Assembly (NCBI RefSeq): GCF_031455295.1
Contig: NZ_JAVDSL010000004.1
Coordinates: 248,001 to 312,000 of the forward strand
Direction: 5' to 3'
Source of the DNA: Leifsonia sp. 1010
GTDB taxonomy: Bacteria; Actinomycetota; Actinomycetes; Actinomycetales; Microbacteriaceae
Length of the DNA stretch: 64,000 nt
Position 1 is the stretch's first letter; each line of letters opens with the position of its first letter. A model generated the notes under the pieces. The model was not told the origin of the DNA. It saw only the letters and a program-made list of their open reading frames with translations, and did not search any database. Of the stretch, positions 26,895 through 35,694 are shown in pieces. Made by a program: the position numbers and the translations under genes.

Positions 26895-26900
26895 AGCCTA
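26895..26900 (-). promoter_or_regulatory. -10 element of leaderless purN
   Basis: TAGGCT, six bases before the GTG at 26888, in the 35-bp gap after the PerM-like gene. Confidence 0.5.
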
Positions 26901-26923
26901 GCGGCGTGCGACGACCGGCTCGA

Positions 26924-28228
26924 TCACCGGCGGCCGCGCCCGGCCGCCGCCAGCCCGATCCCGGCGGCGACGGCGACCTCCGCGGCAGCCAGCGCGCCGA
27001 CCAGCCACGGGTTCGGCCCCACATCGTGCAAGCGTCCGGGTCCGAGCGCACCGGACGACCACCACGCGAGGAGCCCCAGTTCGATCCCGGCGACCGCGCC
27101 GATCCCGAGCGCGGTCAGCAGCAGGGCCTGCAGGCCGTCGAGCCCGCGAACCGCGGTCCGCGAGCGGACGAGGACACCGGAGACGAAGCCGGCGAGGATC
27201 GGCACGACGACACCGACCAGGCCGAAGCTCCACCCGCCCGCGGGGATGATGCCGAAGAGCGGCAACCCCGGCAACGGGCCCAGCGCGGTGCTGATCGGGC
27301 TCACCGACGACCCGGTGCCGAGGGCGAAACCGGGCCCGACCAGCCACGACGCCATCCACACCACGATGTTCGGGATGACGGCGAGCTGCCCGATGGTCAG
27401 CGCCGCTCCCCCGGCGACACCGGTCTGCAGCTGCTCGTACAGGCTGATGATCGTCCCGTAGTTGCCGAAGATCAGCAGCGCGACCACCAGAGCGGCCACG
27501 CCGATCACGATGGCGGTCGCCGCCGTCCCGGCCCGCAGTGCGGCGCCCGCGCCGGTGCGCAGGGCGCTGGGGATCGGCACCGTCGCGGTCCGCAGAACGG
27601 AGAGGACGGCCGGCGCGGGTGCCCGGCCCGTCGACAAGCCGCCTGAGCCTCCGCCGAGCGGGCTCGTCGCATCCCGATCCGGCGACGCGGTCGCGGCAGC
27701 CGTCTCGGCGGGCGCCCCGCCGCGCAGCGCGGCGAACCCGAATCCGGCGGCGATCCCGACCCCGTAGACGAAGGGCGGCAGGATGATGCCCTGCCAGAGA
27801 GACGGCTGCGCCACCGGGGAGCCAGCGGTCAGGACCACGAGCGTCGAGATGACCACGAAAGCCGCCAGCGCGCTCAGGGCACCGACCGCGCGCTGATCGG
27901 TCTCGGCTGCGCGCATCCCGGTCCGAACGCCCAGCCCGGCGGTCAGGGCGGCGAACCCGAGCAGCGCGATCGTCACCTGGAACGGCACCGCCGCGGTCGG
28001 CAGCCCGAGTTGCGCGACCGTCTGCGGGTCGAGCGCGATGGTCAGGTTGACGCCGTGGCCGACCAGCCAGATGTCGGCTGCGGAACGCCACACGACCGTG
28101 AAATCGGCGCCGAGCTGGAACTGCGCCGCCCAGAGGATCGTGATCGGGACGAGACAGATCCCGATGCCGATGGCGGCGACGATGAACGCCTCCAGCGCGG
28201 CGAGCAGGGCGACGGTTGTGCGACTCAT
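26924..28228 (-). CDS. PerM-like (DUF6350) multi-pass membrane protein
   Basis: 434-residue integral membrane protein with roughly nine or ten hydrophobic helices and a Pro/Ala-rich loop near the middle. Its place between sucCD with a large membrane protein and purN-purH matches Mycobacterium tuberculosis perM (Rv0955), which supports cell division and persistence. I assign it by this order and general character. TAGGCT lies ten bases before the ATG at 28228, so the leader is very short or absent; a GTG at 28255 is the alternative start. Confidence 0.7.
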   Translation of the reverse strand: MSRTTVALLAALEAFIVAAIGIGICLVPITILWAAQFQLGADFTVVWRSAADIWLVGHGVNLTIALDPQTVAQLGLPTAAVPFQVTIALLGFAALTAGLGVRTGMRAAETDQRAVGALSALAAFVVISTLVVLTAGSPVAQPSLWQGIILPPFVYGVGIAAGFGFAALRGGAPAETAAATASPDRDATSPLGGGSGGLSTGRAPAPAVLSVLRTATVPIPSALRTGAGAALRAGTAATAIVIGVAALVVALLIFGNYGTIISLYEQLQTGVAGGAALTIGQLAVIPNIVVWMASWLVGPGFALGTGSSVSPISTALGPLPGLPLFGIIPAGGWSFGLVGVVVPILAGFVSGVLVRSRTAVRGLDGLQALLLTALGIGAVAGIELGLLAWWSSGALGPGRLHDVGPNPWLVGALAAAEVAVAAGIGLAAAGRGRR

Positions 28229-28283
28229 GACCGAACGGAGCCTACCGGCGCGCACGCGGCGCGGACGGCCGACACTTCGGCGC

Positions 28284-29666
28284 TCAGGAGACCGTGACCA
28301 CCGGCGTCTCGTCGTCGGCCTGCTCCGGCACGGTGATGACCGGCCGCTGAAGCAGTTCGAGGATCGCGACGACCAGCGCCGCGATCACCAGCGTCCAGAT
28401 GATCAGAGCCGGAGTGAGCGGTCGGACGAACAGCACGACGGCGGCCGCGATCACCGCGACGGCCGCGCGCAGCAGCGTGCGCTGGGCGTACATCCACTCG
28501 CCCGCCCGTCCCGTCGTGATGCCGTGGCGCTCGGCCGACTGACGCACCCAGGCGACACCGTCGCCGAAGAAGCCGCGCAGCCTCCTGGGCACGGCGAAGG
28601 GGCCGGAGAACCAGCCGACGACGGCGACGGCGATCGCGAGGACCAGGACCGCGACGGCGGTCGCGATCATCGCATCCGTCACCGTCGAGAACAGCGTCTG
28701 CGCCAACCCCGAGGGGACGAGAGACGGCGACACCGACGAGACGAAGACGAGCCGGCCGATGCCGATCGCGGCCAGCGTGATCCCCATGGCGAGGCCCAAC
28801 GCGACCGCAGCCCAGATCAGAGCGAGGGCACGGCGGCGGGCGACGACGACGCCCAGTGCCAGCAGCCCGATGGCGACCCAGGGCAGCCACGCACCGGCCG
28901 CGACCGCCAGCCCGTAGAAGAGCTGCAGGGTGGGGATGGACGAATTCTGCGCGACGGTGATGGTGCGATCCACCGACGGGATCTGCGCCGCGAACGTCAC
29001 CCCCTGATCCACCAGCAGCTGTTTCACCCGGTCGATGATCGGGGCGAGCTGGATGCCGACGGAGCCATCCGACCCGACCGTGATGGCCGCCTTCGGGTCG
29101 TTCTGCATCGTCGCGATCAGCTGGTCGTGACTCGTCCGGAGCGCCTGCTGCCAGACCTGCGCGAACGCATCCGAGGCGACGAAGCGCTGGACGGTCGAAC
29201 GCAGCAGCGACTCGATGCCCTGCGCGAGCGGAGCCTTCAGCGACTCCAGAGCCTTGGTGGCGACCGGGCCGGTGCCGAGATCGGTGATGCCGTCGATCAC
29301 CTGAGACGTCAGCCCGTCGATGTCCACGTTGTCCTGTACGGCCTTCACGGCTTCGTCGGTGACGAACGCCTGGACGCCGGCGTCGTGCGCGAGCGGGGCG
29401 TAGGTCGAGACGAAGGAGTCGGTGTCCGTCAGCTGGACCTTCGCCCACGACGAGATCACCGCGACGGGCGCGAGGATGGCGCCGAGGACGATCAGGACGG
29501 TCGCGAGCAGGGTCCACGCCCAGCTGCGCTGGTGCTTGACCGGCGGGGACGGCGCGATCGGCACCGTATCGGCCGCGGGATCGGCGCTCTGCATGCGGAG
29601 CGCGGCGTTCTCCTCCTCCAGGGCTGCGATGCGCTGCAGCAGCTCGGTGTTCGTCGGACGAGCCAT
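28284..29666 (-). CDS. Multi-pass membrane protein with N-terminal coiled coil
   Basis: 460 residues of unknown function. Residues about 3-28 form a short coiled coil (LLQRIAALEEENAALR). A first membrane helix follows near residue 50. An extracytoplasmic region of about 170 residues spans 75-245, and five or six helices lie in the C-terminal half. A strong ribosome site AAGGAGA precedes the ATG at 29666. It occupies the place of a membrane protein between sucD and perM in related genomes. The extracellular domain suggests envelope contact, by inference. Confidence 0.75.
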   Translation of the reverse strand: MARPTNTELLQRIAALEEENAALRMQSADPAADTVPIAPSPPVKHQRSWAWTLLATVLIVLGAILAPVAVISSWAKVQLTDTDSFVSTYAPLAHDAGVQAFVTDEAVKAVQDNVDIDGLTSQVIDGITDLGTGPVATKALESLKAPLAQGIESLLRSTVQRFVASDAFAQVWQQALRTSHDQLIATMQNDPKAAITVGSDGSVGIQLAPIIDRVKQLLVDQGVTFAAQIPSVDRTITVAQNSSIPTLQLFYGLAVAAGAWLPWVAIGLLALGVVVARRRALALIWAAVALGLAMGITLAAIGIGRLVFVSSVSPSLVPSGLAQTLFSTVTDAMIATAVAVLVLAIAVAVVGWFSGPFAVPRRLRGFFGDGVAWVRQSAERHGITTGRAGEWMYAQRTLLRAAVAVIAAAVVLFVRPLTPALIIWTLVIAALVVAILELLQRPVITVPEQADDETPVVTVS

Positions 29667-29760
29667 CAGCGTCTCCTTCCGGCACGGTGCGCTCACTGTA
29701 GCGCCGCGGTCGCCGTGTGCGGCAGGGAGTATCTGTTCGGGATGACGTAGGTCGGAACGA

Positions 29761-29793
29761 CGAAGGCCGGGACCTCCCGGGTCCCGGCCTTCG
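29761..29793 (-). terminator. Terminator of the sucCD operon
   Basis: Perfect 14-bp arms (29761-29774 and 29780-29793) with a 5-base loop, 18 bases after the sucD stop. A moderately T-rich tail follows on the minus strand. Confidence 0.75.
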
Positions 29794-29811
29794 CGGTGGT
29801 GCGCCGCTCGA

Positions 29812-30699
29812 TTACAGCGCGGCGTAGACCTCGCGCAGGAGCTCTGCCGTCTCGGAGGGCGTCTTGCCGACCTTGACGCCCGCAGCCTCCAGCGCCTCCT
29901 TCTTGGCCTGGGCGGTGCCCGCCGAGCCCGACACGATGGCGCCGGCGTGGCCCATGGTCTTGCCCTCGGGAGCTGTGAAGCCCGCCACGTAGCCGACGAC
30001 CGGCTTGGTCACGTTCGCCTTGATGAAGTCCGCGGCGCGCTCCTCGGCGTCGCCGCCGATCTCGCCGATCATCACGATGGCCTTCGTCTCCGGGTCCGCC
30101 TCGAACGCGGCGAGCGCGTCGATGTGCGTCGTGCCGATGACCGGGTCGCCGCCGATGCCGATGGCGGTCGAGAAGCCGAGGTCTCGGAGCTCGTACATCA
30201 TCTGGTAGGTCAGCGTGCCCGACTTCGAGACGAGGCCGATCGGGCCCTTGCCGGTGATGGTCGCCGGGGTGATCCCCACCAGCGACTCGCCGGGCGTGAT
30301 GATTCCGGGGCAGTTCGGGCCGATGATCCGGGTCTTGTTGCCCTTCTCCTTAGCGTAGGCCCACGCCTCTGCGGAGTCCTGCACCGGGATGCCCTCGGTG
30401 ATCACGACGAGCAGCGGGATCTCGGCGTCGATGGCCTCGACCATCGCGTCCTTCGCGAACGCCGGCGGCACGAAGATGATCGACACATCCGCGCCGGTCT
30501 TCTCGATGGCCTCGACGACCGTGCCGAACACGGGGAGCTCGACATCGCCGTGGGTGACGGTCGTGCCGGCCTTGCGGGCGTTGACGCCGCCGACGACCTG
30601 GGTGCCGGCCTTCAGCATCAGGGCGGTGTGCTTCGTGCCCTCGCCGCCGGTGATGCCCTGGACGATGACCTTGGAGTCCTTGTTGAGGAAGATAGACAT
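29812..30699 (-). CDS. sucD: Succinyl-CoA synthetase alpha subunit
   Basis: Catalytic alpha subunit of succinate-CoA ligase in the TCA cycle, 295 residues. It starts [18 protein letters not shown], the CoA-binding Rossmann region. [13 protein letters not shown] is present, and the phosphorylated histidine is in GHAGAIVSG near the C-terminus. The ATG at 30699 follows the sucC stop after 17 bases. Confidence 0.97.
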   Translation of the reverse strand: MSIFLNKDSKVIVQGITGGEGTKHTALMLKAGTQVVGGVNARKAGTTVTHGDVELPVFGTVVEAIEKTGADVSIIFVPPAFAKDAMVEAIDAEIPLLVVITEGIPVQDSAEAWAYAKEKGNKTRIIGPNCPGIITPGESLVGITPATITGKGPIGLVSKSGTLTYQMMYELRDLGFSTAIGIGGDPVIGTTHIDALAAFEADPETKAIVMIGEIGGDAEERAADFIKANVTKPVVGYVAGFTAPEGKTMGHAGAIVSGSAGTAQAKKEALEAAGVKVGKTPSETAELLREVYAAL

Positions 30700-30716
30700 T
30701 CTCGTTCGTCCTTCGC

Positions 30717-31880
30717 TTACTTCGCGGCCAGCTCGGCGGCCTTGTCGGCGCCCTCGTCCATGGTGAGCGCGAGGGTGACCAGCGGGTGGTTGGCCTCGGT
30801 CAGGATGCGGCGCCCCTCGTCGACGTTGTTGCCGTCGAGGCGCACGACCAGCGGCTTGTTCGCCTCGTCGCCGAGGATCTCCAGGGCCTTCACGATGCCG
30901 TTGGCGACCGCGTCGCACGCGGTGATCCCGCCGAAGACGTTGACGAACACGCTCTTCACCTGCGGGTCGTTGAGGATGACGTCGAGACCCGCCGCCATGA
31001 CCTCGGCGGACGCGCCGCCACCGATGTCGAGGAAGTTGGCCGGCTTGACGCCCTGGTGCTTCTCGCCGGCGTAGGCGACGACGTCCAGCGTCGACATGAC
31101 GAGGCCCGCGCCGTTGCCGATGATGCCGACCTGACCGTCGAGCTTGACGTAGTTGAGGTTCGCCGCCTTGGCCTTGGCCTCCAGCGGGTCGGCCGCGTCC
31201 TTGTCCTCGAGCGCCTCGTGGTCGGGGTGACGGAAGTCGGCGTTCTCGTCGAGCGAAACCTTGCCGTCGAGAGCGATGATGTCGCCCTCCTCGGTGAGGA
31301 CAAGCGGGTTCACCTCGACGAGGGTCGCGTCCTCGCCCGTGTAGACCTCGTAGAGCTTCACGAAGACATCGGCGACCTTCTCGACCAGGTCCTCCGGGAA
31401 TCCGGCGGCCTGGGCGATCTCGACGGCCTTCGCGTGGTCGATGCCGCCGCGCGGGTCGACCTCGACGCGGGCGAGCGCCTCCGGCTTCTCGACGGCGAGC
31501 TGCTCGATCTCCATGCCGCCCTCGACGCTGGTCAGCGAGAGGTAGGAGCGGTTGGCGCGGTCGAGGAGCACCGAGAAGTAGAACTCGCGAGCGATGCGGG
31601 CGCCGCCGGCGACCATGACGCGACGGACGACGTGACCCTTGATGTCGAGTCCGAGGATCGCCTGCGCCGCTGCCTCCGCCTCATCGGCGTTCTTCGCGAC
31701 CTTGACACCGCCGGCCTTTCCGCGACCACCGGTCTTGACCTGCGCCTTGACGACGGTCACGCCGCCCAGCTTCTCGGCAGCCGCACGCACCTCCTCGGGG
31801 GTGTCGGCGACGATGCCCGGAAGCACCGGGACCCCGTACTTCTCAAACAGGTCTCTGGCCTGGTACTCGTATAGATCCAC
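30717..31880 (-). CDS. sucC: Succinyl-CoA synthetase beta subunit
   Basis: ATP-grasp beta subunit, 387 residues. The N-terminus [19 protein letters not shown], the nucleotide-binding [13 protein letters not shown] and the C-terminal [14 protein letters not shown] are diagnostic. The GTG start is fixed by family alignment; the ribosome site is weak. It forms an operon with sucD. The 233-bp gap to the divergent surface-protein gene holds their promoters; a possible -10 TATTCT lies on the minus strand, but I could not fix a -35. Confidence 0.97.
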   Translation of the reverse strand: MDLYEYQARDLFEKYGVPVLPGIVADTPEEVRAAAEKLGGVTVVKAQVKTGGRGKAGGVKVAKNADEAEAAAQAILGLDIKGHVVRRVMVAGGARIAREFYFSVLLDRANRSYLSLTSVEGGMEIEQLAVEKPEALARVEVDPRGGIDHAKAVEIAQAAGFPEDLVEKVADVFVKLYEVYTGEDATLVEVNPLVLTEEGDIIALDGKVSLDENADFRHPDHEALEDKDAADPLEAKAKAANLNYVKLDGQVGIIGNGAGLVMSTLDVVAYAGEKHQGVKPANFLDIGGGASAEVMAAGLDVILNDPQVKSVFVNVFGGITACDAVANGIVKALEILGDEANKPLVVRLDGNNVDEGRRILTEANHPLVTLALTMDEGADKAAELAAK

Positions 31881-32113
31881 GGTTATCCAATCCGCTGGTG
31901 TTCCGGTGCGCTCGTGGCTGCCGGCTGATTTCTCCTGACGGTCCGGCGCGAGAATAGCTCGACGCCGAGATAAATTCGCCAGGAAGAACTTTAGACCCTT
32001 CCGCTGAACGGGCCGAAACCGGCCGAGGTGTTCACAGGTCCTCGGCGAACGCCGTTGTCCACCGATCCGCCGACAGCGGCCACGGGACACACCGGCGCCG
32101 CGACGGTGGAGGC

Positions 32114-33718
32114 ATGACTCATCGACCTTTCACCCTGATCTCCGCCGTGTGCCTCGCGGGGCTCGCCGTCTTCCTCGGCGTTCTCCATGGAGCGCTCACC
32201 TCCGCTGCCGGGCCGGCGCGCGCCCTCGTGGGCGACGGCCACGGTCCCGGCTACCAGTCCGCCGACGGCTGGTGGCTGGGTGCCTACCATTTCGACGACG
32301 GCGCACTGGGCTTCTGCCTGAATCCCGGCAAGGTCGCACCGGTCGGCCTCCAGTACAGCTACGCCGACCCGGCCGGAATGGGCTGGTGGACGCCGGAGCA
32401 GTCGGCGATGTTCGCCTACTTCGCCCGCACCTGGGCGGGGAGCAGCGACCGACTCACCGCGGCCGCCGGCCAGCTGGCGACGTGGATGTACGCCGGGATG
32501 TCCGAGCCCGACGCCCGCGAGCACGCGGCACGGGCCGGCGCCGACAGCGACCGCGTCTACGCGGGAGCTGTCGAGATGCTGGCCGAGGCACGAAGCCGCG
32601 CCTCGACGGGCGTGCGCGCCGCCGTTGTCGTCGAACTCGCCGAGACGGGAGCCGGCCGCCTGCGAGTCGAGCTGACCGTCGATCGCATCGCCGGTCCGGA
32701 GCTGCTCCCCAGCGGGGCCCACCCGGTCTCCGTCTCCCTCACGGGAGCCACGCTCGACGGCGGCGGGAGCACCGGCACGATCCGGTCGGGGACCGATGTC
32801 GCGATCCGGCCGACCGGCTCGGAGGCCAGCGTTGCCGTGAGCGCCACCGCGAAGACCGGGGAGCTCCCCTACGGCAACCGCATCACCGTCGCGCTGCCGA
32901 CGACGGATGCTCAGGCCGTGCTGATCGCGGAACCGTCCACGGCGAACGCGCAGGCCGAGGCGCACGCGACCGGTCCGTCACCACTGCCGTTCCAGCCTCA
33001 GGTGGGCACGCGCACGTCTCTGGCGGAAGCCCATCCGGGCGCCGAGATCGCGGACCACCTCACCGTGAGTGTCGCCGAGGGCGATGGGCTGCTGCCGACC
33101 TGGGGAGTTCGTTCCGGCGATGACGGTTTCGCCGCCGTCACCGCGGTCGTCGAGAGCACGCTGCACGGGCCGTTCGCCGACCCGATCGCCCGCTCCCCCG
33201 CACCGCCGCCCGGCTCGCCCACCGTCTGCACGGTCGAGACGGTGATCGACGGGGTCGGCGAGTACACCACTCCGACCTGCACTCTGCCGGCCGACGGCTA
33301 CTACGTCTGGACGGAACGCATCGACCCGGGGCGTACCGATCCCGATGCAGGCGGCGCACGGGTGCACCCGTGGACGTCCGAGTTCGGCATCGCCACGGAG
33401 ATCACCCGGGCGCAGACTCCCACGGTCCCCGTCCCGGAGATCGAGCCCGCCCTCACTCAGACGCGACTGGCCGACACGGGCGCCGACGCCCTCCTGCCGG
33501 CAGTATGGGGCTCCGGCACCGGCGTCGCAGGCGTGCTGCTGCTGATCGCCGGGCGGTTGCGGACCCGCGGAGCCCGTCGCGCACGCGGGAGGCGCGCGGC
33601 ACTCGAGGGAGCGGTAATCGACCCCGAGATGGTCGACCGCCCCGGTCGGGCTCCGCACGTCTCCGGTCGACGTAACGTGCGCCCCCGGCGCGCCCGCTCG
33701 ACCTGGGTGGGGCCGTGA
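32114..33718 (+). CDS. Cell-wall surface protein with LAXTG sorting signal
   Basis: 534-residue secreted protein. A signal peptide covers about residues 1-38. The extracellular part begins with a Trp/Tyr-rich module ([18 protein letters not shown]) and has repeated beta-rich segments and a late Cys pair (TVCTVE, TPTCTLP). L452-A-D-T-G456 matches the LAXTG signal of class E sortases, followed by a hydrophobic helix and Arg residues. Unusually, about 50 basic residues follow the helix, where sorting signals normally end after a few. The function is unknown. No sortase gene is in the window. Confidence 0.75.
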   Translation: MTHRPFTLISAVCLAGLAVFLGVLHGALTSAAGPARALVGDGHGPGYQSADGWWLGAYHFDDGALGFCLNPGKVAPVGLQYSYADPAGMGWWTPEQSAMFAYFARTWAGSSDRLTAAAGQLATWMYAGMSEPDAREHAARAGADSDRVYAGAVEMLAEARSRASTGVRAAVVVELAETGAGRLRVELTVDRIAGPELLPSGAHPVSVSLTGATLDGGGSTGTIRSGTDVAIRPTGSEASVAVSATAKTGELPYGNRITVALPTTDAQAVLIAEPSTANAQAEAHATGPSPLPFQPQVGTRTSLAEAHPGAEIADHLTVSVAEGDGLLPTWGVRSGDDGFAAVTAVVESTLHGPFADPIARSPAPPPGSPTVCTVETVIDGVGEYTTPTCTLPADGYYVWTERIDPGRTDPDAGGARVHPWTSEFGIATEITRAQTPTVPVPEIEPALTQTRLADTGADALLPAVWGSGTGVAGVLLLIAGRLRTRGARRARGRRAALEGAVIDPEMVDRPGRAPHVSGRRNVRPRRARSTWVGP

Positions 33719-33775
33719 GAAGCATGCGACGGTCATTCTCCGGTCCCTCGCAGGAGGCGACGACAGGATGTCCGG

Positions 33776-34633
33776 GTGCGCAGAAATCCCCGCAACCGTC
33801 CCGTCGAGGGCGAGGACATCGTCTCCGAGGCGCTGACCTTGGCGGGCGGAGGCCGCGCACTCCTGCTGCAGATCGCGCATCCCTCGGTCGGCCAGGGCGT
33901 CGTCGAGCACAGCGACTTCGCCGAGCGGCTCATGGACCGGTTCGACGGCACGATGCTCTATCTCACGGCGACCATGTTCGGCTCGGAGGCGGAACTCGCG
34001 GCCATGCGGAGAATAGTGAACCGCGCGCATGCGCCCGTCCGCGGGACGATCGCCGCGGACGGCTCGGCCTACAACGCCTTCGATCCGGAGCTCCAGCTCT
34101 GGGTGGCCGCCACTCTCTACCAGACGGTGATGGATCTGCATCGGAGAGTGTTCGGTCCGCTCACGCCCGCACAAGCGGACAGAGCGTACGAGGAGCTCTC
34201 GGGGGCTCTCTCCAACCTGCAGCTCACCCGCGATCGATGGCCGGCCCGGCGCGCGGACTTCGACGCCTACTGGGAGCGGATGCTCCTGTCGCTCCGGGTG
34301 AACGACGACGTGCGGGCGGTGTCACGGCAGATCCTGCATCCGCGTCGCGTGCCGTGGTGGCTCCGCCCGACCCTGCCCCTGGTGCGGCTGGTGACAGCCG
34401 GTCTCCTTCCCGAATCGGTGAGGCGACAGTTCGGGCTCCCGTGGGACGAGAGGCGACAGCTCCGGTTCGAGCGGGCGATGCGATGGACCGCGTCGGTCTA
34501 CCCTCGGCTTCCGCTCCGGCTCCGCCACGTGCCACGGGAGCGCTATCGGGCAAAGCTCCGGCGGGCGGTGCTCGCACCGCGCCCAGCCGACGCCGGGAAT
34601 CGTGGCGCGACGAAGCCGACCGCGCAGCGCTAG
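33776..34633 (+). CDS. MpaB/DUF2236-family protein (latex-clearing-protein-like oxygenase fold)
   Basis: 285-residue, mostly helical soluble protein of the oxygenase-MpaB family (DUF2236). Family-type segments are GGGRALLLQIAHPSVGQGV at about residues 23-41, FAERLMDRFDGTMLYL, and a central HAPVRG...YNAFDPELQLWVAATL block. Some relatives are haem-dependent oxygenases with His ligands; the chemistry here is unproven. The GTG has AGGA eight bases upstream. The TAG stop lies within a CTAG shared with the stop of the convergent FUSC gene. Confidence 0.8.
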   Translation: MRRNPRNRPVEGEDIVSEALTLAGGGRALLLQIAHPSVGQGVVEHSDFAERLMDRFDGTMLYLTATMFGSEAELAAMRRIVNRAHAPVRGTIAADGSAYNAFDPELQLWVAATLYQTVMDLHRRVFGPLTPAQADRAYEELSGALSNLQLTRDRWPARRADFDAYWERMLLSLRVNDDVRAVSRQILHPRRVPWWLRPTLPLVRLVTAGLLPESVRRQFGLPWDERRQLRFERAMRWTASVYPRLPLRLRHVPRERYRAKLRRAVLAPRPADAGNRGATKPTAQR

Positions 34634-35694
34634 GCGGCGAGACCCCGGCGGCGCTCGACGGCCCGGGCGAGCAGCACCAGCGCGATGCCCACGCCCGCGC
34701 CGAGGACCGTCTCGAGCACGCGGTCGACGACCAGCACGTTCAGCGGTGTCGGACTCGCCAGGTGCGAGACCGACAGGGCCAGCGGCGTGATGAAGACGAG
34801 GGCGGCGCCGTAGTGCCGGGCCACCAGGATCTCGGCGAAGAACTGGCACACCACGATCACGCAGATGACCACGACCGCCGGAGGCGACCAGACAAGGAGC
34901 AGGGCCGTCACGCCGACTCCGACGATCGTCCCCACGATCCGGTGCAGGGAACGGGAGATGGAGTGGGCCGCCCGCGCAGGCGGGATCACGGCCACGACGC
35001 TCACCACGGCCCAGTAGGCATGACCGAGCCCGAACGCGAGGGCGACGCCGCCGGCGATCAGCACGCCGACAACGTTCTGGGCCACCGTGAGCCAGACGCG
35101 TGGATCCCGCACGGCCGCACGGTCGATGCCGGGCCGCCGACGCAGCTCGGGCACGAATCCGGAGCGCCCCAACGCACTGCGCGCGATGCCCGGGATGCGC
35201 CGCACCGCCCAGCCGGACATGGTCAGCAACCACGCGAACGCCGCCGCCGCGGCCGCAAGACCAATGCGCGGGAGCGCGTCCGCCGCCGGAGTCGGCACGG
35301 CGGCGCAGACCAGCAGGGCGAAGACGAAGAACAGCGCCTGAGGCGGCATCATCTGGAAAACCGTGACGAACAGGGTTCCGCCGCCGACGACCAGCACCAG
35401 CGCAACCGCCACGAGCGCGAGCGGTTCACCGAGCACGGCGAGACCGACGCCGGCGGAAATGCTGAGAAGCAGCGCGATAGCTGCAACGGTCAGGGTCCGA
35501 ACCCGCACCCGGTACGGCTCGTTCCTCCCGTACAGCGCGGTGAACGCACCGAAGGCGGCGTACGCGGTCAGATCGAGCCGACCGGCCGAGAAGAGCAGGA
35601 ACAGCGGCACCGCGACGGCGACGGCCGCACGCAGACCCACCTCGAAGTTGCGCGGAGTTCCGCCCTTCCGTTCTGCGGGGGCAGCCGCCGTCAC
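34630..35694 (-). CDS. FUSC-family membrane protein
   Basis: 354-residue inner-membrane protein of the aromatic-acid exporter / fusaric-acid resistance type, with two groups of about five helices. The second begins near DPRVWLTVAQNVVGVLIAG and includes the family-like YWAVVSVVAVIPPARAAHS. The cytoplasmic domain of long FUSC proteins is missing. The GTG start overlaps the pcrA stop (GTGA). The substrate is unknown. Confidence 0.82.
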   Translation of the reverse strand: MTAAAPAERKGGTPRNFEVGLRAAVAVAVPLFLLFSAGRLDLTAYAAFGAFTALYGRNEPYRVRVRTLTVAAIALLLSISAGVGLAVLGEPLALVAVALVLVVGGGTLFVTVFQMMPPQALFFVFALLVCAAVPTPAADALPRIGLAAAAAAFAWLLTMSGWAVRRIPGIARSALGRSGFVPELRRRPGIDRAAVRDPRVWLTVAQNVVGVLIAGGVALAFGLGHAYWAVVSVVAVIPPARAAHSISRSLHRIVGTIVGVGVTALLLVWSPPAVVVICVIVVCQFFAEILVARHYGAALVFITPLALSVSHLASPTPLNVLVVDRVLETVLGAGVGIALVLLARAVERRRGLAA

